Made by a program: the position numbers and the translations under genes. Shown here piece by piece: positions 6,748 to 15,720 of a DNA stretch of 64,000 nt (position 1 is the first letter of the stretch; every line of letters starts with the position of its first letter). The stretch spans positions 1 through 64,000 of the forward strand of contig CAYPRB010000005.1 in NCBI GenBank assembly GCA_964413055.1, written 5' to 3'. Below the pieces are notes generated by a model that was given only the letters and a program-made list of their open reading frames with translations, did not search any database and was not told where the DNA came from. The DNA is from UBA3102 sp964413055. GTDB lineage: Bacteria; Bacillota; Desulfotomaculia; Desulfotomaculales; Pelotomaculaceae.

Positions 6748-8547
6748 TTATAGACCGGATCTGTAATTAGCTACCAGATACACTAACAGGATTACCAGGA
6801 CAAACGACACAGCGGCCCCGATTGACCAGGGCAAAAGCCGGTCTCCGGGATAAAGCGCCTTTTCATTTTCCACCCGTTCCGCAACCCGGGCCCTCTTTTC
6901 CGGCCCGCTGAACTTCAAAAACAGAGTACCAGTCACAATCTTTAGGGCGGCCGGCGGATTCTTGCCGAACCAAACCAGGAAATCCGGCAGAAACTCAAAT
7001 AACGCCTTCCCCGCCCGCTCGTTCAACCGGGCCAGCGGCGCGCCGACAAAAGATATGCCCGCCGGCAGTCCCTTTCTGTATAACCAATCGGTATCCAGAT
7101 TCACCGACCTTTGTACCGGAGGGTAGTACCCCGAGCGAACCAGAACAACAAACGCCAGGGACGCAAAGCAAAGCAGCGCCAACTGGCTGATCACGTGGTC
7201 AGCGGTGTAGGGAACGTAATCCACGGGGTAAGGCATGATGCTGTAAAGCGCGGCAGGATAAATGCCTATGAAAACGCATAAAAACGCGGCCATCCCCATC
7301 GCCACCAGCATGTTAGGAGGCGCTTCCTCCGGTCTTTTGCCGGAATCACGGGCAAAGAAAATAAAGTACGGAATCTTGATCTCGGCGTGGGGAAACACAC
7401 CGGCCGAGGCAAGGAGCAGTAAAAACCATACCACCGCCAAATGCTCGTTCCCGGCAGCGGTTAGCACCATAGACTTACTGACAAAACCGCTGAACAGCGG
7501 AAACGCGGCAATTGACGCGATACCGATTATACAGAACACCATAGTAACCGGCATGGTTTTGTACAACCCGCCAAGTTCGGTAGCTTTGCAGGTTCCCGTC
7601 CGGTACAGTACCGCACCCACCGCCATAAAAAGCAGCGCTTTGTAAAGAATATGGCAAAACACATGCGCGGTTGCACCGTTCATGGCCAGTACCGTACCCA
7701 GACCTATACCGGTGAGCATAAATCCGACCTGGTTGATAAGGCTGTACGAAAGCACCCGTCGCAAATCGTTTTCTAAAACCACGTAGAAAATTGGATATAC
7801 CGTCATGATTACTCCGGCCGCAACCAGCAGTTCAGTACCCGGAAAAGCCCTGGCCAGGACGTATACCGCTGTCTTGGTGGTAAAAGCGCTTAAAAAGACC
7901 ACGCCGGTGACACTGGCTTCCGGGTAAGCATCGGTGAGCCAGGCGTGCAGGGGCGGAACCGCGGCGTTTATGATAAAACCAAGTAATATGAGGTAAGAAT
8001 CCAACCCGTCCAGCCCGATATAACCAAACTCCGTCGAACCGGTGGCGCAAACTCTCAGGATTATACCCGCCAGCAGGGACATGCCGCCGAAAATATGGAC
8101 CATTATGTAACGCAGTCCCGCCCCCCGCGATGCCTTGGTCCGCTGCGACCAAATGATATAAGCTGCCGTAAGCGTCATTAGTTCCCAAAAAATAAACAGG
8201 GTGATGAGATCGCCGGCAAAAACGGCGCCCAGGGCGGCCCCCGCGTAAACCAGGGCAGCTACCTGCTCCTCGCTGCCTTTTACATGGAAAGCGTAAATGA
8301 GCCCGATGAAGGTGATAATGATAAACACATAACCGAAAACCAGGCTTAAACCGTCAATTCTCAGCGTGAGCGCGTGCCCCAGCAGGCTTGCCGTAACATA
8401 GGTACCCCCGGGGATACTCAACAAGGCGGCGAAAGCCAGCACGGGCACCAGCAGGAGGTACGCGCGTCTGACCATTCCCCTGAAAAACGGTACCGCTACT
8501 GCCCCGGCAATCAAAACCAGGGCGGGAGGGAAAATACTACTAGTCAT
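6748..8547 (-). CDS. Third MrpD/NuoL-like antiporter subunit, TM7 Lys replaced by Asn
   Basis: A 599-residue polytopic membrane protein of the proton-conducting transporter family (MrpD/NuoL/HyfB). It has the channel Glu in W-E-L-M-T (E122), the P-P-L-H-A-W-L motif, T-T-K-T-A-V-Y and Y-K-A-L-L-F. The lysine that normally precedes the PLH motif in TM7 is Asn194 here. A long C-terminal extension with a final membrane span lies beyond the usual 14-helix core. It is the last gene of the Mrp-like operon and overlaps the preceding small gene by 8 bp. Its likely role is a structural or modified pumping module in the cation/proton antiporter complex; that role is inferred. Confidence 0.88.
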   Translation of the reverse strand: MTSSIFPPALVLIAGAVAVPFFRGMVRRAYLLLVPVLAFAALLSIPGGTYVTASLLGHALTLRIDGLSLVFGYVFIIITFIGLIYAFHVKGSEEQVAALVYAGAALGAVFAGDLITLFIFWELMTLTAAYIIWSQRTKASRGAGLRYIMVHIFGGMSLLAGIILRVCATGSTEFGYIGLDGLDSYLILLGFIINAAVPPLHAWLTDAYPEASVTGVVFLSAFTTKTAVYVLARAFPGTELLVAAGVIMTVYPIFYVVLENDLRRVLSYSLINQVGFMLTGIGLGTVLAMNGATAHVFCHILYKALLFMAVGAVLYRTGTCKATELGGLYKTMPVTMVFCIIGIASIAAFPLFSGFVSKSMVLTAAGNEHLAVVWFLLLLASAGVFPHAEIKIPYFIFFARDSGKRPEEAPPNMLVAMGMAAFLCVFIGIYPAALYSIMPYPVDYVPYTADHVISQLALLCFASLAFVVLVRSGYYPPVQRSVNLDTDWLYRKGLPAGISFVGAPLARLNERAGKALFEFLPDFLVWFGKNPPAALKIVTGTLFLKFSGPEKRARVAERVENEKALYPGDRLLPWSIGAAVSFVLVILLVYLVANYRSGL

Positions 8548-8782
8548 AGTAGTTCTCCTCCCGCTTCAAAAACGGACGCAGGTTCTTTGCGATAACCGCC
8601 AGGAGAACGCACCCGGCAAACCCGAACAGGGCGTAAAAAACCGGTATTCCGTCCCAGTAAAAATGCGCGTGTTGGGGAATAAACAGGTCGATAGTCAAAA
8701 GCAGCACGAGTATAGCGATATAAATTATCCACAACGCTTTCTTGTTTTTCGGTTTTTCAAAAAAATCCAGTTCTTTTTTCAT
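8540..8782 (-). CDS. Small two-helix membrane protein of the Mrp-like operon
   Basis: An 80-residue protein with a charged cytosolic N-terminus and two predicted membrane spans (about residues 17-37 and 44-64), ending in a basic/acidic tail. I do not recognise a named family. The ATG at 8782 was chosen because GGGGGG lies about 8 nt upstream. It begins directly after the second MrpD-like gene and overlaps the third by 8 bp, so it is translationally coupled to both. An accessory or assembly subunit of the antiporter is the natural inference. Confidence 0.75.
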   Translation of the reverse strand: MKKELDFFEKPKNKKALWIIYIAILVLLLTIDLFIPQHAHFYWDGIPVFYALFGFAGCVLLAVIAKNLRPFLKREENYYD

Positions 8783-8783
8783 C

Positions 8784-10271
8784 TTAGTTACCCCCCGTAA
8801 CACTGGCCGTAACTATACTTGCCATATTAAACAAATAATTTGACGTGAAGAACAGCAACAACACCCCGGAGGCAGTAATCACCAGCGGCGCTACCATCGT
8901 CGCGGGGGCTTCGCGAAGCCGGTCGCCGCGACAAGGCACCTCCCGGCCCTCTTTAAAAAAGGCCGCGCATACAATCGGTAAGTAATAGCCGGCATTGAGC
9001 AGCGTGCTAGTAATTATGACTATAATAACCAGTATTTGGTGTGCTTCGACAGCACCCAGCAGCAGGTACCATTTGCTGACAAACCCCGCCGCGGGAGGAA
9101 CCGCGATCATCGAGAGCGCTCCCACGGTAAACGCCCCCATGGTAAAGGGCATCCGCCTGCCGATACCGTCAAGCTCACTGACCTGCGTCTTGTGCGCGGC
9201 AACATAAATCGCCCCCGCGGCAAAAAAGAGGGTGATTTTCCCGAAGGCGTGAATTGTAATATGCATGATCCCGCTGGTTATTCCGCTCGGAGTAAGCAGC
9301 GCCACCGCAAGTATAATATACGATAACTGGCTTATGGTAGAATAAGCCAGTCTGGCCTTCAAGTTATCCTGTCTTAAGGCGATAATGGAGGCGGTTATGA
9401 TGGTAAACGACGCCAGGCAAGCCAGCACAACCCCCAAGCCGAGGCCGGCCAGCAGGTCAATCCCAAACACATAGAGTACGACCCTGGTCACCGTAAAAAC
9501 ACCGGCCTTGACCACGGCCACCGCGTGCAGCAGCGCGCTAACCGGCGTGGGAGCCACCATTGCGGCGGGCAGCCAGGAATGCAGGGGCATTATTGCCGCC
9601 TTGGCGGTCCCGGCGATAAAAAGAATAAACATAACGGTTATGATCGCGTCAGGTGCTTTGCCCGCAAGGATTCCCCCGCTCGAAAAATCCAGCGTACCGG
9701 CATAGAAATAAGTCATGATTATTGCCGGCAGTTGAAATAAAATCGAAGTGCCCAGCAAGAATGTCAGGTACCTCCTTGCCCCTTTGAGCGCGTCGGGCGT
9801 CTGTTTGTGGGCCACCAGCGGGTAAGTGGAAAGCGTCAGCACTTCATAAAACACAAACAAGGTAAAAAGATTGGCTGCAAAAGCAAGTCCCGTAGCCGAA
9901 AACAGGGCCACCGCGAAACACATGTAATACCTGGTTTGAGCGTGTTCTTCCAGCGCACGCATATACCCGATGGAATATACCGACGTAATGAGCCAAAGAA
10001 AAGAAGCGGTAGTTGCAAAAAGCAGGCCCAGGGAATCGACTTTCAACCTGAGCTCCAACCCGGGAGCAACCGTCGCCAGAAGGCACTCTACAACTTTACC
10101 TTCCAGGATTAAGGGCAGCATGGACGCAACAATGGCCAATTTTAAAAGTGCGGCAAGAAGCGTCCAGGTCTCCCTTAAGTTCGGCCTTTTGCGCGAAACA
10201 CCGATTAATATCACCGCGCTCAGTGAAACCAACAGCGCATATAACGGTTTTAGAGATGCATACACTTCCAT
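8784..10271 (-). CDS. Second MrpD/NuoL-like antiporter subunit
   Basis: A 495-residue polytopic protein of the proton-conducting transporter family. The key ionisable residues are visible: Glu143 in F-Y-E-V-L-T-L, Lys224 in T-A-K-A-A-I-M-P-L-H, Lys near 254 in V-V-K-A-G-V-F, and a Lys in H-A-F-G-K-I-T-L-F. The P-T-P-V-S-A-L-L-H-A stretch is closer to NuoL/MrpA N-terminal domains than to classical MrpD, so this gene may fill the missing MrpA N-terminal function (inference). It lies 16 bp after the first MrpD gene within the same operon. Confidence 0.9.
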   Translation of the reverse strand: MEVYASLKPLYALLVSLSAVILIGVSRKRPNLRETWTLLAALLKLAIVASMLPLILEGKVVECLLATVAPGLELRLKVDSLGLLFATTASFLWLITSVYSIGYMRALEEHAQTRYYMCFAVALFSATGLAFAANLFTLFVFYEVLTLSTYPLVAHKQTPDALKGARRYLTFLLGTSILFQLPAIIMTYFYAGTLDFSSGGILAGKAPDAIITVMFILFIAGTAKAAIMPLHSWLPAAMVAPTPVSALLHAVAVVKAGVFTVTRVVLYVFGIDLLAGLGLGVVLACLASFTIITASIIALRQDNLKARLAYSTISQLSYIILAVALLTPSGITSGIMHITIHAFGKITLFFAAGAIYVAAHKTQVSELDGIGRRMPFTMGAFTVGALSMIAVPPAAGFVSKWYLLLGAVEAHQILVIIVIITSTLLNAGYYLPIVCAAFFKEGREVPCRGDRLREAPATMVAPLVITASGVLLLFFTSNYLFNMASIVTASVTGGN

Positions 10272-10287
10272 TCAACGTCAACCCCCG

Positions 10288-11796
10288 TTATTTCAAGAGA
10301 ACCGTAGCTGCCTTCTCGGCAATGGATAAAGGCAGCGCAGAAAAAATGCCAAAGACTATACAAAGCGCTGCTAAGACGACTGTCGGAACAAGCATCAAAA
10401 CAGGGGCTTCTTTTGGTTTTGACGGGTCCGGGACTGAATTTGGCCTGTGTCCCGCCTCTACATCTGCGCAGGGTTGAAAATAAATATTGTCAATAACCCT
10501 CCAGAAGTATACCGCAATCAACAGGGAACTGAGCATGAGCACAAAAATGAGGAACCCCATACCGGCTTCCAGGGAAGCAACGGCAAGATACCACTTGCTT
10601 ACGAAGCCCACCGTCAGGGGCACCCCGATCATCGAAACCGCTGCCACGGTAAAAGCGGCCATTGAGACAGGCATCTTTTTTCCCAGGCCTTTGAAATCGG
10701 CAATCTTAGTAATACCCAGCCGGTAAACAACGGCTCCCACGACCAAAAAGAGACAGCCTTTCATTAAAGCATGGTTTAAGACATGCAAAAGAGAGCCCAT
10801 AATTCCAGTCAGGTTCATCAACCCAACCCCCAAAACGATATAACCTATCTGGCCGATGCTTGAATAAGCGAGCATTTTTTTAATATCGGTTTGAGCAACC
10901 GCCATTATGGACCCGGCCAGGATGGCAACGGCAGCAAAAAAAACAAACAAATGATTCATCTGCATTCCGGATAACATAAATGCCGGCCCAAACACAGTAA
11001 ATATTACCCGGATGAGAATATAAGCCCCCGCCTTGGTGGAAGTTGCGGCCATAATGGCGCTAACAGCAGATGGGGCATAAGTATAGGCATTGGGCAGCCA
11101 ATTGTGCAAGGGGAAAAGCGCAATTTTTATACTCAAGCCAATGACAAAAAAGGCAAAAGCCGTAAGGACCACTCTGGATTGGGAAACTGCGGGAAGTATT
11201 TCCCTCAAATCGGCCATGTTAAGCGTGCCGGTCATCATATAAAGATGCCCGATGCCGAGTAAAATGAAAGTCGCCCCGACAGAGCCCATAATAAGGTAGT
11301 TATAGCTCCCAATTAAAGCTTCTCTCTTTTTACCCATGGCTATCAACCCGTAACTCGTTAAAGAAAGTATCTCCAGGAATACATAAAGGTTAAAAATATC
11401 ACCGGTGATCACCACCCCCAAAAGTCCCGTGACAAAGAGCAGGTAAGTGGTGTAAAACACCGGTTGTTTTTGGGGGGGTATTTCCTGTTCCACGCTTTTC
11501 TTAGCATAAATGGTAACTGCAAAAGTAACAAAGGAGATAACCACCAGGACAAAGCCATTCAGATAATCAACTACATATTCAATACCCCGGGGCGGTTCCC
11601 ACCCGCCGAGCCAGTAACTGATCCTTCCCGTATGCCAAACCGCCTGCACCAGAACAAAAACGCCAATAAAACTAAAAAAAGTGGAAACAGCCGCCAGGTA
11701 CCAACTAAATATCCGGTTTATTCTGCCTGCAATTAGAGTGAGCAGCGCTCCCAAAAGAGGAATAAGAATTACGATGACGGGGAGATCTTTAATCAT
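10288..11796 (-). CDS. mrpD: Na+/H+ antiporter subunit MrpD
   Basis: A 502-residue membrane protein with the full set of MrpD channel residues: Glu142 in L-E-I-L-S-L, Lys224 in S-I-K-I-A-L-F-P-L-H, S-T-K-A-G-A-Y and N-H-A-L-M-K-G. In Mrp and Mbh complexes this subunit forms a proton path in a multi-subunit cation/H+ antiporter at the cytoplasmic membrane. The ATG overlaps the end of mrpC by 4 bp, indicating translational coupling. It is the most canonical of the three paralogues in this operon. Confidence 0.93.
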   Translation of the reverse strand: MIKDLPVIVILIPLLGALLTLIAGRINRIFSWYLAAVSTFFSFIGVFVLVQAVWHTGRISYWLGGWEPPRGIEYVVDYLNGFVLVVISFVTFAVTIYAKKSVEQEIPPQKQPVFYTTYLLFVTGLLGVVITGDIFNLYVFLEILSLTSYGLIAMGKKREALIGSYNYLIMGSVGATFILLGIGHLYMMTGTLNMADLREILPAVSQSRVVLTAFAFFVIGLSIKIALFPLHNWLPNAYTYAPSAVSAIMAATSTKAGAYILIRVIFTVFGPAFMLSGMQMNHLFVFFAAVAILAGSIMAVAQTDIKKMLAYSSIGQIGYIVLGVGLMNLTGIMGSLLHVLNHALMKGCLFLVVGAVVYRLGITKIADFKGLGKKMPVSMAAFTVAAVSMIGVPLTVGFVSKWYLAVASLEAGMGFLIFVLMLSSLLIAVYFWRVIDNIYFQPCADVEAGHRPNSVPDPSKPKEAPVLMLVPTVVLAALCIVFGIFSALPLSIAEKAATVLLK

Positions 11797-12161
11797 TTAT
11801 CATTATTCAACTCCAGCATCTCAATTATCCTGTCTTCTTCAACCGTTCCAAAAGCTTTTTTGATTAAAATAATGATTGCCAGAGCAACCGCCGTAGTACT
11901 CACCGCCACTACAATAGCCGTAAGGATTAAAACGTGCGGCAGCGGGTTGTCATACACAGCAGCGCCTTCCGTGTAAATCGGCGCCGTGCCCCCGGTTACC
12001 TTAGCAACAGAGATATAAAACAAAAATACCGCCGTTTGAAAAATATTTAAACCGATGATCTTTTTAACCAGGTTTTTTTTAACTATTACGGCGTAAAACC
12101 CGATCATCATCAAAAGTATACAAATCCAGTAATTGTACTTGGCCAAAATAAACTCCATCAT
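11793..12161 (-). CDS. mrpC: Antiporter subunit MrpC (NuoK-like)
   Basis: A 122-residue, three-helix membrane protein of the MnhC/NuoK family. The recognisable segment G-F-Y-A-V-I-V-K-K-N-L-V-K-K-I-I-G-L-N is followed by a helix with D-N-P-L-P-H-V-L-I-L-T-A-I-V, the conserved MrpC/NuoK TM3 pattern. Both ends overlap neighbouring genes by 4 bp, so it is translated as part of the operon. It is a structural and ion-path subunit of the Mrp antiporter. Confidence 0.93.
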   Translation of the reverse strand: MMEFILAKYNYWICILLMMIGFYAVIVKKNLVKKIIGLNIFQTAVFLFYISVAKVTGGTAPIYTEGAAVYDNPLPHVLILTAIVVAVSTTAVALAIIILIKKAFGTVEEDRIIEMLELNNDK

Positions 12162-12595
12162 TCTTCATCCTGCCTCGCTGTTTCAAAAAACAAAGTAATC
12201 ATTACAGCGGCTACCGTAATCCCGATTCCTATTTCCACCCCCAAAATTCCAAGGTGGGTGGCGTGCTTGGGGTTGCCAAGAGGCAGCGCACTGTATTCCA
12301 GGAAATTACCTCCCGCCAGCAAACACGCAACCCCGATCCCAACATAAATCAATGCCCCGCAGGGAAGTAAAAAATCCCTGGTTCCCCGGCTGATTCTTTT
12401 CTTGCCTGCTTCCAGACCGTATACCAGCACGTAAAGAATTAAACTCGCACCCAGGATAACCCCGCCCTGGAACCCGCCCCCGGGTCCGTTTTCACCGTGC
12501 GCTATAACATACAAACCGTACAGCTGTACCGGAGGTATTAACATTTTGGCCATTGTTCTTTCCATGACCCGTCCCGGCATAATTACTGAACCCAC
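12158..12595 (-). CDS. mrpB: Antiporter subunit MrpB (MnhB domain)
   Basis: A 145-residue membrane protein with an MnhB domain. The typical motif Y-V-I-A-H-G-E-N-G-P-G-G-G-F-Q-G-G sits near residues 29-45, followed by three further hydrophobic spans. It lies between the DUF4040 gene and mrpC and overlaps mrpC by 4 bp. MrpB is an obligatory structural subunit in all Mrp and Mbh-type complexes. Confidence 0.92.
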   Translation of the reverse strand: MGSVIMPGRVMERTMAKMLIPPVQLYGLYVIAHGENGPGGGFQGGVILGASLILYVLVYGLEAGKKRISRGTRDFLLPCGALIYVGIGVACLLAGGNFLEYSALPLGNPKHATHLGILGVEIGIGITVAAVMITLFFETARQDEE

Positions 12596-12610
12596 CCATC
12601 CTTTTACTGC

Positions 12611-13132
12611 TTAATTTATTTTTCTTAAAATCATAATTACGCAAGCACCGGCGGTAAACACAACCACTACTTCTCCCAGGGTATCATATCCCCGGTAGGC
12701 TGCCAAAATAGAAGTTACGAAATTACTCACACCTGTTTCATGAACCGCATGCTTGATATATTCCGGTGCCACATGAAGGTTTGCCGGTGCTTCAGGATCT
12801 CCAAACGCCGGCATGTCCACCGTACCGTAAAGCAAGACCGCCGTCACCAAAAACAAAACCAGCAGAGACGGTGCCCGGACAGACAGGGAAACCTTACGGT
12901 TGCTTTCTTCTCTGCTGGTTCTGCTTAAAGCAGCCATCAGCAGCACGGTTGTGATCCCCGCACCTACCGATGCTTCGGTAAAAGCTACGTCAACCGCGTT
13001 CAGGGACATCCACACAATCGCCATAATGAGACTGTATATGGTTAAAAGCATAATTGAGCTTAACAAGTCTTTCATTTGCACCGCTGCCAACGCGCAAACC
13101 ACTAAAAAAAACAAAAGGATTAATTCAAGCAT
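12611..13132 (-). CDS. DUF4040/MbhD-MbhE-like subunit (MrpA C-terminal equivalent)
   Basis: A 173-residue membrane protein. The first about 75 residues match the DUF4040/MbhD unit (D-V-A-F-T-E-A-S-V-G-A-G-I-T-T is the signature). The second half, with V-S-N-F-V-T-S-I-L-A-A-Y-R-G-Y-D-T-L-G-E, matches MbhE. Together these equal the C-terminal end of the long MrpA protein found in Bacillus-type Mrp. In this operon that end is a separate gene, as in membrane-bound hydrogenase loci. It overlaps mrpG by 8 bp. Confidence 0.88.
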   Translation of the reverse strand: MLELILLFFLVVCALAAVQMKDLLSSIMLLTIYSLIMAIVWMSLNAVDVAFTEASVGAGITTVLLMAALSRTSREESNRKVSLSVRAPSLLVLFLVTAVLLYGTVDMPAFGDPEAPANLHVAPEYIKHAVHETGVSNFVTSILAAYRGYDTLGEVVVVFTAGACVIMILRKIN

Positions 13133-13532
13133 GGTCCTTAATTCCCCGTATATTTATTTTATCGGCCAACGGAATATCGTCTCCCGATTCTTCCCCGCTT
13201 TCACGCTGTTCTTCTAAAAGAACGCCGGGCCGGGCCTTTTCCCAGGGCTCCAAGCTGGTTCGATAAGCAGCTTTGGCGATAAAATGTGTTGCCATGGGAT
13301 TCGCCAGGTAAATAAAAGCCATAATAATTAAAAGCTTTACGCTGACCAGGGAAAAACCGGTATGAACCACCAGTCCCAATAACACAAATGACTGCCCCAG
13401 GGTGTCGCATTTCCCTGCCGGGTGGATTCTGGAGTAAAAATCCGGAAACCGGACCAGGCCTACTGCCGCCACCACCATCAAAAAACACCCCAAAGCAAGC
13501 AAAATCCCGCTTATGACAATCTTTACTTCCAT
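13125..13532 (-). CDS. mrpG: Antiporter subunit MrpG
   Basis: A 135-residue MnhG/PhaG-family membrane protein with the conserved G-L-V-R-F-P-D-F-Y-S-R-I-H-P-A-G-K motif near residues 24-40, then two spans and a charged C-terminal tail. ATG at 13532 is preferred over an upstream in-frame ATG, because the AAAAGG ribosome-binding site is too close to the latter. It is positioned between mrpF and the DUF4040 gene and is a standard subunit of the Mrp complex. Confidence 0.92.
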   Translation of the reverse strand: MEVKIVISGILLALGCFLMVVAAVGLVRFPDFYSRIHPAGKCDTLGQSFVLLGLVVHTGFSLVSVKLLIIMAFIYLANPMATHFIAKAAYRTSLEPWEKARPGVLLEEQRESGEESGDDIPLADKINIRGIKDHA

Positions 13533-13549
13533 ATGTTTCATCCTTTTAA

Positions 13550-13810
13550 TTACATGTCCAGCCTTCCGTTTTCACTATACTTAAGAAAGGCCAGGGCAGC
13601 GATAAAATTAATCAGCGCATAAATTAAAGCAATATCCGAAAAAAATGGTCGCTCGTAGATAAATCCAATCAGCACCAACAAAATCACGGTTTTGGTTCCG
13701 ACAATATTAACCGCCAAAATGCGGTCGTATACAAGCGGACCGGCAATAGCCCGGTAGAGGACGAGAACGGAAGCCAGAATAATAGCCACAGCCGCCAGTT
13801 TAAACATCAT
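13550..13810 (-). CDS. mrpF: Antiporter subunit MrpF
   Basis: An 86-residue, three-helix protein of the MnhF family, with R-A-I-A-G-P-L-V-Y-D-R-I-L-A-V-N near residues 20-35 as the diagnostic motif. Its ATG lies inside the last codons of mrpE (11-bp overlap), a sign of coupled translation. In Bacillus MrpF has been linked to bile-acid and sodium efflux phenotypes; here it is simply a core complex subunit. Confidence 0.93.
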   Translation of the reverse strand: MMFKLAAVAIILASVLVLYRAIAGPLVYDRILAVNIVGTKTVILLVLIGFIYERPFFSDIALIYALINFIAALAFLKYSENGRLDM

Positions 13811-14279
13811 TCCCCTCTACCTCCTTGACCCTTGCCTGCATTTCCCCGCTTAATAAACTCTCAGCGGTGTTTTTGCTTATCGCGTGCACAATAAACCCTT
13901 CACGACCGCATTCTATGGTCACGGTACCCGGAGTAAGCGTAATGGAATTTGCCAATGTCGCAATACCCATGCCGGTTTTTAAATCGTTACTAAACCTGAC
14001 AATCTGCGGGTCAATAGGCATTTTCGGGTGCAGGGTCAGGTAAACCATATTCACATTGGCCAGCATAATTTGCCCCAAAAGCCACGGTAAATACTTGACC
14101 AGCCGTAAAACCCTGCGCCCGCCGGAAACCGGATCCGCCTTGCCGATGAACAGATCGTGCGACCAGTACGCCACCAGCAGGCTTGAAACCACGCCCAGTG
14201 ACAACATCAGGAAATCAAAATGGCCGGATAATAATATCCAAAAAATAAACATTATCAATGCCGTTAGAAAAAAACTCAT
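13800..14279 (-). CDS. mrpE: Antiporter subunit MrpE
   Basis: A 159-residue MnhE-family protein with two N-terminal membrane spans and a cytosolic domain containing N-S-I-T-L-T-P-G-T-V-T-I, the family signature, near residue 107. ATG at 14279 is preferred because GAGG precedes it by 6 nt; a longer in-frame start at 14318 has no ribosome-binding site. It is the first gene of the ten-gene antiporter operon and begins 55 bp after serS on the same strand, so read-through from serS is possible. Confidence 0.92.
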   Translation of the reverse strand: MSFFLTALIMFIFWILLSGHFDFLMLSLGVVSSLLVAYWSHDLFIGKADPVSGGRRVLRLVKYLPWLLGQIMLANVNMVYLTLHPKMPIDPQIVRFSNDLKTGMGIATLANSITLTPGTVTIECGREGFIVHAISKNTAESLLSGEMQARVKEVEGNDV

Positions 14280-14334
14280 TACCATCCTCAACTCACAATT
14301 GCTTTCTCTTTTTATCATACCCGGGCAGGTATTT

Positions 14335-15603
14335 TTACTTTATCCTGGCGCAGCCACCCAGGTAGGGGCGTAAAACTTCCGGTACGGTTACCGTACCGTC
14401 CGCCTCCTGGTAAGTTTCCAGAATAGCGGCCACTGTCCGGCCCACGGCCAGCCCGGAACCGTTCAGGGTGTGCACCAGCTCTACCTTACCCCGGTCGTTG
14501 CGGTAGCGGATGTCCGCCCGGCGCGCCTGGAAGTCACCAAAGTTACTGCAGGACGAGATTTCCTTATAACCGTTGTAACTGGGCAGCCATACCTCGATAT
14601 CGTAGGTCTTGGCTGCTGAAAACCCCAGGTCCCCGGTACATAATACCACCACCCGGTAAGGCAGTTCCATGAGCTGCAGCACCTTTTCGGCATCGCTGGT
14701 CAGCTTTTCTAACTCCTGATAAGCATCCACCGGCCGGCAAAACTTGACCAGTTCCACTTTGTTAAACTGGTGCTGGCGGATCAAACCGCGGGTATCGCGC
14801 CCGGCAGCCCCGGCCTCCGCCCGGAAACAAGCGCTGTAGGCACAATAGTAAAGCGGCAAGGATGCCCCGTCTAATATTTCGCTGCGGTGCAAATTGGTTA
14901 CCGGCACCTCGGCCGTGGGAATGAGATAATAATCGGTGCCTTCCAGTTTAAACATATCCTCCTCAAATTTAGGCAACTGCCCGGTCCCGGTCATACTTTC
15001 CCGGTTAACAATAAACGGCGGGAAAATTTCTGTGTAACCATGCTTGTTCGCGTGCAGGTCCAGCATAAAATTAATCACGGCCCGTTCCAGCCGCGCCCCG
15101 CACCCCTTATAAAAACTGAATCTGGCCCCGGTAACTTTGCCGCCGCGCTCGAAATCGATAATACCCAGGGACTCGCCCAGGTCCCAATGCGGTTTGGGTG
15201 CGAAATTAAACTCCCGCGGCTGCCCCCAGGTGCGCACCACCGGGTTGTCCGCCTCGCTTACCCCCACCGGCACCGAATCGTGGGGAATATTGGGAAGGTT
15301 AAGCAGGAGGTCTTGAAGTTTTGCTTCCAGTTTTTTTATGGTTTCATCCTTATCCTTAATCTGATGAGAAAGCTCTCTCATCTCCGAGATCATGTCCCCG
15401 GGGGTTTTCCCGGCCTTTTTTAGCCGGCCGATTTCCTCTGAAACCACGTTGCGCCTGTTTTTCATCTGTTCCACCACAAACAAATTTTCCCGGCGCTGCT
15501 CGTCCAGTTCCAGAAATTCTTTCAACGACACCTTGGCATCCCGCCCGGCAAGGGCTTCTGCAACCACCTGCGGATTATTACGTACAAATTTTATATCAAG
15601 CAT
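14335..15603 (-). CDS. serS: Seryl-tRNA synthetase
   Basis: SerRS charges tRNA-Ser; three tRNA-Ser genes lie within 15 kb. The 422-residue protein has the N-terminal tRNA-binding coiled coil (about 25-100). The class II core includes motif 2 around F-R-A-E-A-G-A-A-G-R-D-T-R-G-L-I-R-Q-H-Q-F and motif 3 near G-S-G-L-A-V-G-R-T. ATG at 15603 has GGGGGTAGG just upstream; a longer frame to 15633 lacks such support. A TTTACA-17 bp-TATAAT promoter sits 80 bp upstream, so serS can be transcribed apart from serA. Confidence 0.96.
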   Translation of the reverse strand: MLDIKFVRNNPQVVAEALAGRDAKVSLKEFLELDEQRRENLFVVEQMKNRRNVVSEEIGRLKKAGKTPGDMISEMRELSHQIKDKDETIKKLEAKLQDLLLNLPNIPHDSVPVGVSEADNPVVRTWGQPREFNFAPKPHWDLGESLGIIDFERGGKVTGARFSFYKGCGARLERAVINFMLDLHANKHGYTEIFPPFIVNRESMTGTGQLPKFEEDMFKLEGTDYYLIPTAEVPVTNLHRSEILDGASLPLYYCAYSACFRAEAGAAGRDTRGLIRQHQFNKVELVKFCRPVDAYQELEKLTSDAEKVLQLMELPYRVVVLCTGDLGFSAAKTYDIEVWLPSYNGYKEISSCSNFGDFQARRADIRYRNDRGKVELVHTLNGSGLAVGRTVAAILETYQEADGTVTVPEVLRPYLGGCARIK

Positions 15604-15685
15604 GGTCCTACCCCCGTTTAAACTATTCCCCAATAAAAATTGCTAATACTTGTTACAATTAATATATTTTGACTATCAATTATAC

Positions 15686-15714
15686 ATTATACTATACAGG
15701 CAATCTTTTGTAAA
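15686..15714 (-). promoter_or_regulatory. Sigma-A-type promoter for serS
   Basis: On the minus strand TTTACA and TATAAT are separated by 17 bp, located about 80 bp upstream of the serS start and just after the hairpin that follows serA. Confidence 0.65.
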
Positions 15715-15720
15715 ACTGCT

